Origin: Pyrinomonadaceae bacterium
GTDB taxonomy: Bacteria; Acidobacteriota; Blastocatellia; Pyrinomonadales; Pyrinomonadaceae
NCBI GenBank assembly: GCA_030841105.1
Contig: JAVEDE010000110.1
Location: 1 to 64,000 of the forward strand
Direction of reading: 5' to 3'
DNA length: 64,000 nt
The notes beneath the pieces are model-generated. The model made no database searches. It was not told the DNA's origin and saw only the letters and a program-made list of their open reading frames with translations. Both the position numbers and the translations under genes were made by a program. The stretch's first letter is position 1. The number at the start of each line of letters is the position of its first letter. Positions 43,620 to 52,812 of this stretch are shown here, one piece after another.

Positions 43620-44456
43620 GTGAGAATTATTTCGGAGTTAACTAAACAACAGGACGCGCCGCCGCGCGTGGCGGCTTCGAGTTATTTGAACTCGGCCCCA
43701 CTGATCTGGAGCTTCGCGCGCGGAGCGCGGGCGCAGGAGGTTGCGCTCTTGACGGACGCAGCCCCGGCGCGCTGCGGCGACATGCTAGCGCGCGGGTTGG
43801 TCGAGGCCGCGCTCGTCCCGGTCATCGAGTATCAACGCCTGCCGGAAGTGTCCGTCGTGCCCGGCGTGTGCGTGGGCGCGCGGCGCGCCGTGCGCAGCGT
43901 CGTGCTGGTGACGGCGTGCGACGATCTGCGAGACGTGCGGACGCTCGCGCTTGACGAGTCGTCGCGCACTTCGGCCGCGCTCGCGCAGATCATCTTCCGC
44001 GAGTTCGTGGGGCGCGACGTGCAGACTGCGCCCGCGTCGCCGGACGTGAAAGCGATGCTCGCGCAGCACGACGCCGCGCTCATCATCGGCGACCCGGCGA
44101 TGACTTTCGCGCGCGGCAATTTGTGCGTCTACGATCTGGCCGTGCTGTGGCGCGAGTTCACGGGCTTGGGGTTCGTGTTCGCGATGTGGATGGCGCACGA
44201 ATCGGCGGCAGAGGCCGTGCGGCGCGTGGATTTCGCGGGCGCGCGCGACGAGGGCTTGGCGCGGCTCGAAGAGATCGTCGCGGAGTACGAGCGCGAACTG
44301 GGCTTGCCGCGCGCGGAACTACGCGCCTACCTGACGCAGAACATCTGCTTCGATCTGAACGAAGAGATGCGCGCCGGACTCGAACTGTTTTTCCAACTCG
44401 CGCACAAGCACAAACTCACGCCGGGCGCACGCCCTTTGCGAATGCTCGGCGAGTAG
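43620..44456 (+). CDS. mqnA: Chorismate dehydratase of the futalosine pathway
   Basis: Converts chorismate to 3-enolpyruvylbenzoate, first committed step of the futalosine menaquinone route. Seen: N-terminal 'VAASSYLNSAPLIW' (MqnA hallmark), 'AALVPVIEYQ', 'LALDESSRTSAALAQII', 'ALIIGDPAM' and 'DLAVLWREFTGLGFVFAMW', the periplasmic-binding-protein-like fold used by MqnA. Start is GTG at 43620. It is followed by 21-bp tandem repeats, then mqnC. mqnB, mqnD and mqnE are not in the window. Confidence 0.92.
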   Translation: MRIISELTKQQDAPPRVAASSYLNSAPLIWSFARGARAQEVALLTDAAPARCGDMLARGLVEAALVPVIEYQRLPEVSVVPGVCVGARRAVRSVVLVTACDDLRDVRTLALDESSRTSAALAQIIFREFVGRDVQTAPASPDVKAMLAQHDAALIIGDPAMTFARGNLCVYDLAVLWREFTGLGFVFAMWMAHESAAEAVRRVDFAGARDEGLARLEEIVAEYERELGLPRAELRAYLTQNICFDLNEEMRAGLELFFQLAHKHKLTPGARPLRMLGE

Positions 44457-44466
44457 AGAGCATGCG

Positions 44467-44557
44467 CTCGAATCGCGTCGGCCGATGGTCAAGCCGCGCA
44501 AGCCGAAGGTCAAACCGCGTCAGCCGAAGGTCAAACCGCGTCAGCCGACAGTCAAAC
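44467..44557. repeat. Four 21-bp tandem repeats between mqnA and mqnC
   Basis: Units at 44467, 44488, 44509 and 44530, consensus GTCAAACCGCGTCAGCCGAAG, then a partial unit GTCAAAC. The third and fourth units differ only at their ends. The unit length equals that of the array at 24353, though the sequence is unrelated. Confidence 0.9.
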
Positions 44558-44643
44558 AAAGTGCGCCGCGTGGCGTATAATGAGCCGAAATAATGAAGTT
44601 GAAACAGACGCGCCGTAAGGTTTTATAATTGTTACCAAACGCC

Positions 44644-45786
44644 ATGAACGACATCCAACCGATACTCGACCGCGCGCTCGCCGGAGGGCGTCTGACCGCC
44701 GCAGATTGCGCCGCGCTCTTGGAGTCCGACGACATCGCGCGCATCGGCGTCGCCGCCGACGAGGTGCGTAAGCGCAAGCACCCGTCGGGCGTCGTCACCT
44801 ACATCATTGATCGCAACATCAATTACACGAACGTCTGCAACGTCGTCTGCACCTTCTGCGCCTTCTACCGTCGGCCGGGCAAGCCCGACACCTATGTCCG
44901 CACCGTCGAAGAGATTTGCGAGAAGATTGACGAGACCATCGCGCTCGGCGGCACGGGCATCCTGATGCAGGGCGGGCTGCACCCGGACTTTGGCATCGAG
45001 TGGTATGAAGATTTGCTGCGCACGCTGCACGCGAAGTACCCGCGCATGCAGTTGCATAGCTTTTCGCCGCCGGAGATTCACAACATCCACCTCATCAGCG
45101 GCCTCTCGTATGAAGAGATCATGACGCGTTTGAAAGCGGCGGGGCTGTCGTCTCTGCCCGGCGGCGGCGGCGAGATTCTGGACGACGAAGTGCGCAAGCG
45201 CGTCTCCACCAAATGCACGACCGACGAGTGGCTCGACGTGATGCGCGCCACTCACCGCACGGGCTTGCGTTCGACGGCGACGATGATGTTCGGCATCGGC
45301 GACCGTCTGGAACACCGTGTCCGCCACCTCGAACGCATCCGCGCGTTGCAAGACGAGACCGGCGGATTCACGGCCTTCATCCCGTGGACGTTTCAGCGCG
45401 AGAACACCGCGCTCGGCCGCCGCATCAAGGACGAGCCGACGGGCGTTGATTATTTGAAGATGGTCGCCGTCTCGCGCCTCTTCCTCGACAACATCGAACA
45501 CATTCAGTCGTCGTGGCTGACGCAAGGCTTGCGGCTCGGTCAGGTCGTCTTGCGCTTCGGCGCGGACGACATGGGATCGATCATGATCGAGGAGAACGTC
45601 GTCTCCGCCGCGGGCGCGCACAACGAGGCCGACGAACGCATGCTCCGCTACCTCATCCGCACCGCCGGGTTCACCCCGCAGCAACGCGACATCCTCTACA
45701 ACCACGTCAACCGCGACGAATCCAACGCCGCCGACGCGAGCGACTCCGCCACCCTGCGCGAACTGAGCGTCGCCTTCGCCGACTGA
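44644..45786 (+). CDS. mqnC: Cyclic dehypoxanthinyl futalosine synthase
   Basis: Radical-SAM enzyme closing the ring of dehypoxanthinyl futalosine in menaquinone synthesis. Seen: the cluster motif CNVVCTFCAFYRRPG (CxxxCxxC), 'GGTGILMQGGLHPDFGIEWYEDLL', 'GLSSLPGGGGEILDDEVR', 'ATMMFGIGD' and 'FIPWTFQRENTAL'. Length 380 aa. I use the ATG at 44644 (MNDIQPIL); an in-frame TTG at 44629 adds 5 residues. With mqnA just upstream it confirms the futalosine pathway. Confidence 0.95.
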   Translation: MNDIQPILDRALAGGRLTAADCAALLESDDIARIGVAADEVRKRKHPSGVVTYIIDRNINYTNVCNVVCTFCAFYRRPGKPDTYVRTVEEICEKIDETIALGGTGILMQGGLHPDFGIEWYEDLLRTLHAKYPRMQLHSFSPPEIHNIHLISGLSYEEIMTRLKAAGLSSLPGGGGEILDDEVRKRVSTKCTTDEWLDVMRATHRTGLRSTATMMFGIGDRLEHRVRHLERIRALQDETGGFTAFIPWTFQRENTALGRRIKDEPTGVDYLKMVAVSRLFLDNIEHIQSSWLTQGLRLGQVVLRFGADDMGSIMIEENVVSAAGAHNEADERMLRYLIRTAGFTPQQRDILYNHVNRDESNAADASDSATLRELSVAFAD

Positions 45787-45792
45787 CCCGAT

Positions 45793-45853
45793 TGCGGAAT
45801 GCGGAATGTGGATTAAAGACGCAACTGTCTTTACTAATCCGCATTCCGCAATT
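45793..45853. repeat. Palindromic heptamer element (GCGGAAT type)
   Basis: Left arm TTGCGGAATGCGGAATGTGGATTA; apex AAGACGCAACTGTC; right arm TAATCCGCATTCCGCAA. It lies between convergent mqnC and the next gene, so it could act as a bidirectional terminator. Confidence 0.85.
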
Positions 45854-45939
45854 GAGTGGCTACGACGTGAGGGCGTCGAGTTAGTCGAGGGTTCGCGCGT
45901 CCGCGTCGGCGTTGAACTTCCGTGCGAAGTGTGCGGGCG

Positions 45940-48348
45940 TTAACGCCATTTAAAAATAGTGACGATGTTTGAGAAGTCGTCGCTCCAGACGGGACGGCCG
46001 GGGCGGCCTTCAAGCGGTCGCCAGCGCGTGTCTGCGGCGAGCGTTTGTAAGTCTTTGGGGCGGCGTGCCATGACCACCCACTGCGAGGGTTCTTTGCCGC
46101 CCGGTTGGTTGCGCGCGGTGTCGTCGAAACCGAGGGCGCGCAGGTTGCGCGCGTGGGCTAGGTCGGCGACGACCGGGTGGAGGTCGAGGCTGCGGTTGGA
46201 GATGTGGAAGACGAGAAGACCGCCCGCGGCGAGTTTGGAAAGATAGAGGTCGAGGGCTTCGACGGTCATCAGGTGAACGGGGATGGCGTCGGAACTAAAG
46301 GCGTCGAGGACGATGAGGCCGTAGTGCGCGGGCGGCGCGTGTTGCAGTTGCAGGCGTGCGTCGCCGAGCGCGACGGCGACGGGCGCGTTGGCGCAGTAAG
46401 TCAGGTAGGTGAAGTAAGCGGGGTCGCGCGCGATGCGTAGGACGGCGGGGTTGATTTCGTAGAACGTCCAGTTCTGACCGGGGCGCGTGTAAGCGGCGGT
46501 CGCGCCCGTGCCGAGGCCGACGATGGCGACGTTGCCGTTGGCCGGTTGCGTGTCGAAACTTTTGAAGACCTGACCGAGCGGCCCCTCGCGGTGATAGTAG
46601 GAGAGCGGTTCGCAGTGGCGGTCGAGCGCGAGCGATTGCCGCCCGTGGATGGTCGTGCCGTGATAGAGCCAGTGCTGCTGCTGGTCGTCGCCCACGTCCT
46701 CTGTGACGCGCAGCGTGCCGAAGAAGTTGCGCTCGGCGAGGAGCGTGCGGCGGTTGAGGTCTGCGTGAAAACCGCTGCCGAGCATAACCGCGCCGAGCGC
46801 GAGCGCGAAACGCACGGGGCGACGCCGGAAGAGGTAACTGATCATGAGCGGCACGCCTACGACGAGCGCGAGACCCTGCACCCAATCGAGCACGAAGCGG
46901 TTGACGGCGAGTGCGATGAGGAGCGTCAACAGCGCGACGGTGGCGGGGACGCCCACGTCGAGCCAACGCTCGCGCGGCGTGTCCGGTCGCACGGCGGCGG
47001 GGCGGGGCAGGAGCAGGCAGGCCAGCACGATGACGAGCGGGTATTCGAGCGTCGTGTCGAAGAGCATGGGCGCGACGAGCGCGTTGAAGAGGCCGCCGAG
47101 GACGCCGCCGACCGACATCAGCAAGTAGAACTCCGCGAGGTGTCGGACGGCGGGGCGATCCGCGGCCAGCAGGGCGTGGCAAGCCATCGCCGCGACGACG
47201 AAGAAGAAGAGGTGCGAGCAGATGAGCAGCCAGACGGGCTGCGTCGCGCCCGACAGGTAGACGAGCGCGAAGACGAGCGCGACGCCCGGCAGGACGCGTG
47301 CCGTCGTGTGCGGCTTGAAGATTTGTCGCCGCGCGAAGGCGAAGACGAGCGTCAGCAAATAGAGCGAGAGCGGGACGACCCAGAGCAGCGGGAGCGAGGC
47401 GATGTCGGTCGAGAAGTAGGTCGTGACGCCGAGCATCAAACTCGACGGCACGAAGGCGAGCGCGACCCAGCGCAGGCGACGCCGCCACGAAAGAGTCTCG
47501 ACTCCGTCTTTATCATTAGCCTCGACTTCATCGCTGGCTTCAACTTCACCCTTCGCCACGCCGCCGGTCGCTTCTGCGTCGCCGTCGTACCTTTCTGTGT
47601 AGCCGGTCGCTTCACGCGGGCGGAAGTTCGTCTCCGGGTCGGTCGCATGTGTTTCTAATCTTGCCTCGTCGGCGGTCGGCTTCGTCGCGTTAAGCGAAGC
47701 GGCGCGCGGTTTGGTCTCGCCACGCTTCGACTGACGGCGCAGTAATGTGAACGCGCAGGCAGCGAGCAGCACGAGGAGCAGCACGTAGCCGAGCGACCAG
47801 AGGCGGCTCTGCGCGCCGAGCGTGAGGCGCGGTTCGACGACGAGCGGATAGCTCAAGAGTGCGAGGAGGCTGCCCGCGTTACTCGCGGCGTAGAGAAAGT
47901 ACGGGTCGCGCGAAGACTCTTGCCGCGTCTCTGCGAACCACTTTTGCAGGAGCGGGCTGTTGGTGGAGACGGCGAAGAAGGGCAAGCCCACGGTCGTCAA
48001 CAAACTCCACAGCAGCCAGAGCGACGGGTTGCCTTCGCGCGGCACGGAGCGGACAGTCGCCTCCGAGATGAGGATGGGGAAGGTGAGCGCGGTCACGACG
48101 AGCAGCAGCGCGTGGACGGCGACCTGCTGGCGGAGCGTCAGCCATTTGGAGATGACAAGCGCGTAGGCGTAGCCCGCGAGCAGCATCGCCTGAAAAAAGA
48201 GCATGCAGGTGTTCCACACGGCGGGCGTGCCGCCGAGCAGCGGCAGCAGCATCTTTGCCAACATCGGCTGCACCCAGAACAGCAGCGACGCGCTGGCAAA
48301 GAGCGTCGCGGCGTACAGGACTGTTAACGCGCCTGAGCGTTTCGGCAT
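45940..48348 (-). CDS. Membrane-fused spermidine synthase-like protein
   Basis: An 802-aa protein joining a many-helix membrane region to a spermidine-synthase-like domain. Seen: repeated hydrophobic helices from the N terminus (VLYAATLFASASLLFWVQP, MLLAGYAYAL, ...) to about residue 540, with a hydrophilic linker near 215-290, then a soluble domain with the SAM motif VAIVGLGTGATAAYT, acidic 'FYEINP', 'GDARLQL', 'LIVLDAFSSDAIPVHLMT' and 'VFHISNRSLDLHPV'. These mark the putrescine aminopropyltransferase fold, but such membrane fusions are of unproven activity. The hydrophilic insertion is unusually long. Confidence 0.85.
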   Translation of the reverse strand: MPKRSGALTVLYAATLFASASLLFWVQPMLAKMLLPLLGGTPAVWNTCMLFFQAMLLAGYAYALVISKWLTLRQQVAVHALLLVVTALTFPILISEATVRSVPREGNPSLWLLWSLLTTVGLPFFAVSTNSPLLQKWFAETRQESSRDPYFLYAASNAGSLLALLSYPLVVEPRLTLGAQSRLWSLGYVLLLVLLAACAFTLLRRQSKRGETKPRAASLNATKPTADEARLETHATDPETNFRPREATGYTERYDGDAEATGGVAKGEVEASDEVEANDKDGVETLSWRRRLRWVALAFVPSSLMLGVTTYFSTDIASLPLLWVVPLSLYLLTLVFAFARRQIFKPHTTARVLPGVALVFALVYLSGATQPVWLLICSHLFFFVVAAMACHALLAADRPAVRHLAEFYLLMSVGGVLGGLFNALVAPMLFDTTLEYPLVIVLACLLLPRPAAVRPDTPRERWLDVGVPATVALLTLLIALAVNRFVLDWVQGLALVVGVPLMISYLFRRRPVRFALALGAVMLGSGFHADLNRRTLLAERNFFGTLRVTEDVGDDQQQHWLYHGTTIHGRQSLALDRHCEPLSYYHREGPLGQVFKSFDTQPANGNVAIVGLGTGATAAYTRPGQNWTFYEINPAVLRIARDPAYFTYLTYCANAPVAVALGDARLQLQHAPPAHYGLIVLDAFSSDAIPVHLMTVEALDLYLSKLAAGGLLVFHISNRSLDLHPVVADLAHARNLRALGFDDTARNQPGGKEPSQWVVMARRPKDLQTLAADTRWRPLEGRPGRPVWSDDFSNIVTIFKWR

Positions 48349-48444
48349 GTGCTTCGTGCAATCTCAAACGGCGATACGGGAAACTTGACTTGAAGGCGAG
48401 CATAACATCGCGCCGGGTGAACGGGCGACGTAAAACTTGTGAGC

Positions 48445-49443
48445 TTAAGCGGCGGCGGAGCGCGCGAGGAGCGTCGCGCGGAGCAGGTCGTTGAATCGTT
48501 CGGCGTGCTCGGTCTGCGGCGTCATGCGGCAGCGCTCGAAGAGTTCGAGGCGGGCGCGCGGGTTGAGGCGGCAGAGCGCGTCGGCCTGCGCGGCGGGCGT
48601 GGTCAGATCGTCCGCGCCCCAGACGAGCGTGACGGGCTGCGCGAGGCGCGCGAAGGCTTCGCGCGTGTCGGCGTTGAGATAGCCGGAGAGGAAGGCGGCG
48701 ACGGCGTGCTGCGCGCCGGGCTGGTGGCTCGCCGCGTAGTAGTGCGCGATGAGCCGTTCGGTGGCGAAGCGGCGGTCGTAGAAGAGTCGCTTGCGCGCGT
48801 AGTCGCGGAGACTTCGTTCGCTCGTCATGGCGTTGTAGAACGACTCGCCGAGGACGGGCGAATGGAGGAGGCCGTAGAAGGCCGCGCCGGGCAGATCGGG
48901 ACGCGAGTCGAACGCGCCCGCGCCCGTCGGGGCGATGAGCGTGAGCGAGCGGACGAGCGCGGGGTGTTCGTCTGCGACGCGCACGGCGAAGGCCGCGCTG
49001 AGACCACCGGCGACGAGATGCGCGGGCGTTTGCCGCCGCAACTCTCCCGCCAGAAAATCCTTGATGAGCGCGACGTAGAGGTCTGCGGAGTAGGGCGCGT
49101 GCGCGGGTTTGTCGGAGAGTCCGAAGCCGAGCAGGTCGGGTGCGTAGACGCGGAAGTCTGTGGCGAGCGCGTCGAAATTTTTGCGCCACATGAAGGAGGA
49201 CGCGCCCGCGCCGATGTCGTGCAGGAAGACGAGCGGTTCGCGTCCCTCCGCGCCGCCCACGCGGTAAGAGACGTTGCCGTGCGCGGACGCGAACGCGCGC
49301 CGCTCGCCGCCGAGCGAACTCTCTTCCGGTTCGGTCGCCGTGACGCCGCGCGCGATTGACGAGTTGACCGCGGCCAGCGCGGCCACCCCCGCCGCCCCGC
49401 TCGCGAAGAAGAGTCCCTTCCAGAATTTTTGCTTCACAGTCAT
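48445..49443 (-). CDS. Alpha/beta hydrolase, probably membrane-anchored
   Basis: A 332-aa alpha/beta-hydrolase with an N-terminal hydrophobic segment (LFFASGAAGVAALAAV) that could be a signal anchor. Seen: oxyanion region 'LVFLHDIGAGASSFMW', 'YAPDLLGFGLSDKP', nucleophile elbow 'AGGLSAAFA' (Ser), acid 'LVWGADDLTTP' and the His in 'PQTEHAERFNDLL'. Substrate unknown. Confidence 0.85.
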   Translation of the reverse strand: MTVKQKFWKGLFFASGAAGVAALAAVNSSIARGVTATEPEESSLGGERRAFASAHGNVSYRVGGAEGREPLVFLHDIGAGASSFMWRKNFDALATDFRVYAPDLLGFGLSDKPAHAPYSADLYVALIKDFLAGELRRQTPAHLVAGGLSAAFAVRVADEHPALVRSLTLIAPTGAGAFDSRPDLPGAAFYGLLHSPVLGESFYNAMTSERSLRDYARKRLFYDRRFATERLIAHYYAASHQPGAQHAVAAFLSGYLNADTREAFARLAQPVTLVWGADDLTTPAAQADALCRLNPRARLELFERCRMTPQTEHAERFNDLLRATLLARSAAA

Positions 49444-49449
49444 AAAAGA

Positions 49450-49529
49450 AAAGGTCGGAGGTTGGAGGTCAGAGGCCAGTTAAAACAAAAGCCTTCTTTG
49501 CTAACCTCTGCCCTCCGACCTTTGACCTC
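49450..49529. repeat. Palindromic heptamer element (GGTCAGA type)
   Basis: Left arm AGGTCGGAGGTTGGAGGTCAGAGGCCAGTTA (49452-49484); right arm TAACCTCTGCCCTCCGACCTTTGACCTCT (49503-49531). It separates the hydrolase gene from rng. Confidence 0.85.
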
Positions 49530-49536
49530 TCTGCGT

Positions 49537-52500
49537 TTACACGAAAGCGAAGTCGAACTGCTCTTGATGGACTCGCTCGTCGCTCGTGATGTCCACCGCG
49601 CCGAGGTAGTCTTCGATTTCGGCGAGCACGTCGTTCTCGGTCGAGCGCAGCGCGCGCGCGACTTCGGGGTTGATGCGCAAAGTCGTCTGCTTGATCTTGT
49701 CGCCGTTCATGCCGCGCGAGAGGCGGCGCGCTTCGTCGAGTATTTCATAGCAGACAGTCTGCGCCGACTTGACCAGCCCCGCGCCCTGACAGTAGGCGCA
49801 AGGGCTACAGAGCGTGCGTTCGAGCGACTGCTTAACGCGCTTGCGGGTCATGATGACGAGGCCGAAATCGTTGAACGAGAGCACCTTCGTCGGCGACTTG
49901 TCGTCGCGCAGAGCGTCTTGCAGCGCGCCCATCACGCGGTTGCGGTTGCGCCTGTCCTCCATGTCAATGAGGTCGAGGACGATGATGCCGCCGAGGTCGC
50001 GCAATCTGATCTGGCGCGCGATCTCTTCGGCCGCCTCAAGGTTCGTGCGCGTGATCGTGTCTTCGAGACGCGTGCCGCCGCGCCCGACGAACTTGCCCGT
50101 GTTGACGTCAATGGCGACGAGCGCCTCCGTCTGGTTGATGACGAGATAGCCGCCCGACTTCAGCCACACGCGCGGCTTGATCGCCTTATCAATCTCGGCC
50201 TGCACGCCGAAGGCTTCGAGGATCGGCTCCTCGCGCGTGTAGAGTTTGACGCGCTTGACGAGTCGCGGCTGGATGCGGTTGATGAACTCGACGATCTGCT
50301 CGTACTCCTCTTCGGAGTCAACGCGGATGGCCGCGAAGTCGTCCGAGAGTTGATCGCGCAGGATGCGCTGGACGAGGTCGAGGTCTTTGTGCGTGAGCGT
50401 GGGCGCTTTCTGTTTCTCGGCGGTGCGGCGGATGTCGAGCCACGTGCGGACGAGATAGCGCGCGTCGTCGCGCAGGTCTTGCTCGCTGATGCCGATCCCT
50501 GCGGTGCGGACGATGAAGCCGCCCGAAGGCACTTCTTCAGTCTCGCGGATGTCTTTGATGAGCTTGCGCAGGCGCACGCGCTCGCTGTCCGATTCGATCT
50601 TGCGCGAGACGCCGACGTGCTCCACGGTCGGCATGTAGACGAGGAAGCGACCCGGCAGGGCGATGTGCGACGTGATGCGCGCGCCCTTCGCCGCAATCGG
50701 CTCTTTCGCGATCTGGACGAGAATCTCCTGACCTTCGCGCAAGAGGTCTGTGATGAGCGGCGTGTGACGCTCGCGCCGGTCTCGACCGCCGCCACTGCTG
50801 CGGCCGCCGCCGCTGCCACTGCCGCTGCGCCCCGCGACGCCCTCGCTGCTGCCGCCGTCACTGCGGCCTGCGCTGCCGCCGTCGCTTCTGCCGTCGCCGC
50901 GCGGGGCGTCCGTGCGCTCGCCGCGATCCGAACCGCCGCGCCCACCGCGTCCACCGCGCTCGCCGCGATCATTTCGCTCGCCGCCGCGCGGCTGCCTGCC
51001 TCTCGGCTCAGGGCGCGCATCCGGGCGCGACTCGGCACGCGGTTCGGGACGTGACTCAGGACGCGCCGGGGCATGCACTTCTTCGCGCGGTTCGGGCGGC
51101 GCGATCTGATACTCTTCGATCTCAGCTCCCGACTCCACCGCTTCAATCTCGACTGCTTCGGCCGAACCGGTTACTTCTTCGGCCTGACCATTCGAGCGAT
51201 CTTCTTCCGCGCCTTCCTCGCCGGGCTTGCCGCCGGGGCGACGATTACGACGACGCCCGCCACGACGCGCAAACTCGTCGCGCACGCGACGCGATTTGAC
51301 GCTCGCCGCGCCGTCCGGCAACGTCTGATCGCCTGACAAGTCTGCGGCGGCCGCGTCGTCCGCGGCATTGCCCTCGGCGGTCGCGTCGCCCGCGGCCTCG
51401 CCGGATTTGGCCTTGCCGCGACGCGTCGAGCCGCCCTTCGTCGCCGCCGTCGCCTTGCCCTTAGTTGAAGACTTCTTCGACGCGGCTTCCTTCGTCGCGC
51501 GCGCCCGCCCGCCCTTCTTCGGCGCGGCCTCTTCCGTCGTCGCCGTCGAGGCGTCGTCGGAAGCGTCGCCGGTCGTCTCGTCGCCCGTTGCGGCGGCGGT
51601 CTTCTTGCCTTTGCTGCTGCCGCCGCGACGCGACTTGCTGCTCGCTTTACCGCGTGCGGGAGTTGCCGCTTCATCGTCCGTCGTGCCGGACGACGTTCCT
51701 GCACCCGCGTTGGTTTCCCCGTCGTCGCTCACGCGCTCGAAGGATTGCGCCTGCGTCACGGAGAGCACGGAGTCGTCCCCGGCCTCGTCTATGAAAGCAG
51801 AAACCGACGCGGCGACCGCCGTCTGGACGGCTTCGACAGCGCGCGGGGCTTCGGGTTCGTCGTCGTCGTCGGCGATGCGCTGGAACGAACCGCCGGAGAT
51901 GTTTTGAGAGGAGAGGAGCGAGCCGACTTCGGCCTCCTCAGTCGTCTCCATGTCGAACTCGATGGCATGAATCTGATCCGTGAGTCGCTCCTGCAAGCGC
52001 GCGTCTTTGAACATCTCGCCGTTGGCGGCGGCCTCGTCGTCAACCACGCGCTCGAACGAATTGTCGGCCACGACGAACGGCGTGTCGAACTCTTCGCGCG
52101 CCGAGAGACGCGCTTGCACGTCTTCGGAGAAACTCGTCGTCGGCGCACTGCTGCTGCTGCCGCCACTACCACCGGCCGAGGCCGCCGCGCCCATCTCGCG
52201 CCCCGAACTTTCGCGCTCGGAACTATCGCGCCCGCCACCGCCGCCGCGACGTTTGCGGTCGCGCCCGCGTCCGCGCCGCCCTGTCTCCGCCACGCCTTCG
52301 TCCTCGTTGCTCTGTGCGCTCGCGGCAGTCGCGCGCTCGTCCGCGGCCTGCGCCGCGACGGGCTGTTGCTGTTGCGGCGTCGCGCCTTCGGTCTCTTCGT
52401 CGTCCTCTTCGTCCTCGTCGCCGATGACGGTCGGCTGCGCGCGTTCCTGCGCCGTCTCCATCTGGCGTTCGCGTTCGAGGCGCGAGCGTTCGATCTTCTC

Positions 52501-52812
52501 GGCGGCGGCGCGCGCGGCGGCCGCGTCGTCTGCGCCCTCCGTCTTCTTCTTGTCCACGACGATGCGCTCGAACTCTTCCTCTTCGTCGAAGAAATCGGAG
52601 ACGTAGAGGAAGGCGTCGCGCTCAAGGCCGATGTCAACGAAGGCCGACTGCATGCCGGGCAGCACGCGCATCACGCGCCCCTTGTAGATGTTGCCGACGA
52701 TCCCTTGCCCGTCCTCGCCGCGTTCGATGTAAAACTCCGTGACCTTGCCGTTCTCGATGATGGCGATCTTCTTTTCGCGCCCGTTGACGCTGACGATTAA
52801 TTCTTTCGACAT
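49537..52812 (-). CDS. rng: Ribonuclease G/E with a very large insertion in its S1 domain
   Basis: Endoribonuclease of the RNase E/G family, for mRNA decay and rRNA maturation. Seen: N-terminal 'KELIVSVNGREKKIAIIENGKVTEFYIER' and 'GNIYKGRVMRVLPGMQSAFVDIGLERDAFLYVSD' (start of the S1 region). Then come about 580 residues of acidic, Ala/Arg/Gly-rich disordered sequence. The conserved part resumes near residue 678 ('GQEILVQIAKEPIAAKGARITSHIALPGRFLVYMP'), with catalytic-Asp motifs 'LVAIDVNTGKFVG' and 'IIVLDLIDMEDRRNR' and the Zn-link 'CSPCAYC'. At 1091 aa it is twice the size of RNase G. In family members S1 insertions are short, so this one is remarkable. It may scaffold a degradosome. Confidence 0.93.
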   Translation of the reverse strand: MSKELIVSVNGREKKIAIIENGKVTEFYIERGEDGQGIVGNIYKGRVMRVLPGMQSAFVDIGLERDAFLYVSDFFDEEEEFERIVVDKKKTEGADDAAAARAAAEKIERSRLERERQMETAQERAQPTVIGDEDEEDDEETEGATPQQQQPVAAQAADERATAASAQSNEDEGVAETGRRGRGRDRKRRGGGGGRDSSERESSGREMGAAASAGGSGGSSSSAPTTSFSEDVQARLSAREEFDTPFVVADNSFERVVDDEAAANGEMFKDARLQERLTDQIHAIEFDMETTEEAEVGSLLSSQNISGGSFQRIADDDDEPEAPRAVEAVQTAVAASVSAFIDEAGDDSVLSVTQAQSFERVSDDGETNAGAGTSSGTTDDEAATPARGKASSKSRRGGSSKGKKTAAATGDETTGDASDDASTATTEEAAPKKGGRARATKEAASKKSSTKGKATAATKGGSTRRGKAKSGEAAGDATAEGNAADDAAAADLSGDQTLPDGAASVKSRRVRDEFARRGGRRRNRRPGGKPGEEGAEEDRSNGQAEEVTGSAEAVEIEAVESGAEIEEYQIAPPEPREEVHAPARPESRPEPRAESRPDARPEPRGRQPRGGERNDRGERGGRGGRGGSDRGERTDAPRGDGRSDGGSAGRSDGGSSEGVAGRSGSGSGGGRSSGGGRDRRERHTPLITDLLREGQEILVQIAKEPIAAKGARITSHIALPGRFLVYMPTVEHVGVSRKIESDSERVRLRKLIKDIRETEEVPSGGFIVRTAGIGISEQDLRDDARYLVRTWLDIRRTAEKQKAPTLTHKDLDLVQRILRDQLSDDFAAIRVDSEEEYEQIVEFINRIQPRLVKRVKLYTREEPILEAFGVQAEIDKAIKPRVWLKSGGYLVINQTEALVAIDVNTGKFVGRGGTRLEDTITRTNLEAAEEIARQIRLRDLGGIIVLDLIDMEDRRNRNRVMGALQDALRDDKSPTKVLSFNDFGLVIMTRKRVKQSLERTLCSPCAYCQGAGLVKSAQTVCYEILDEARRLSRGMNGDKIKQTTLRINPEVARALRSTENDVLAEIEDYLGAVDITSDERVHQEQFDFAFV

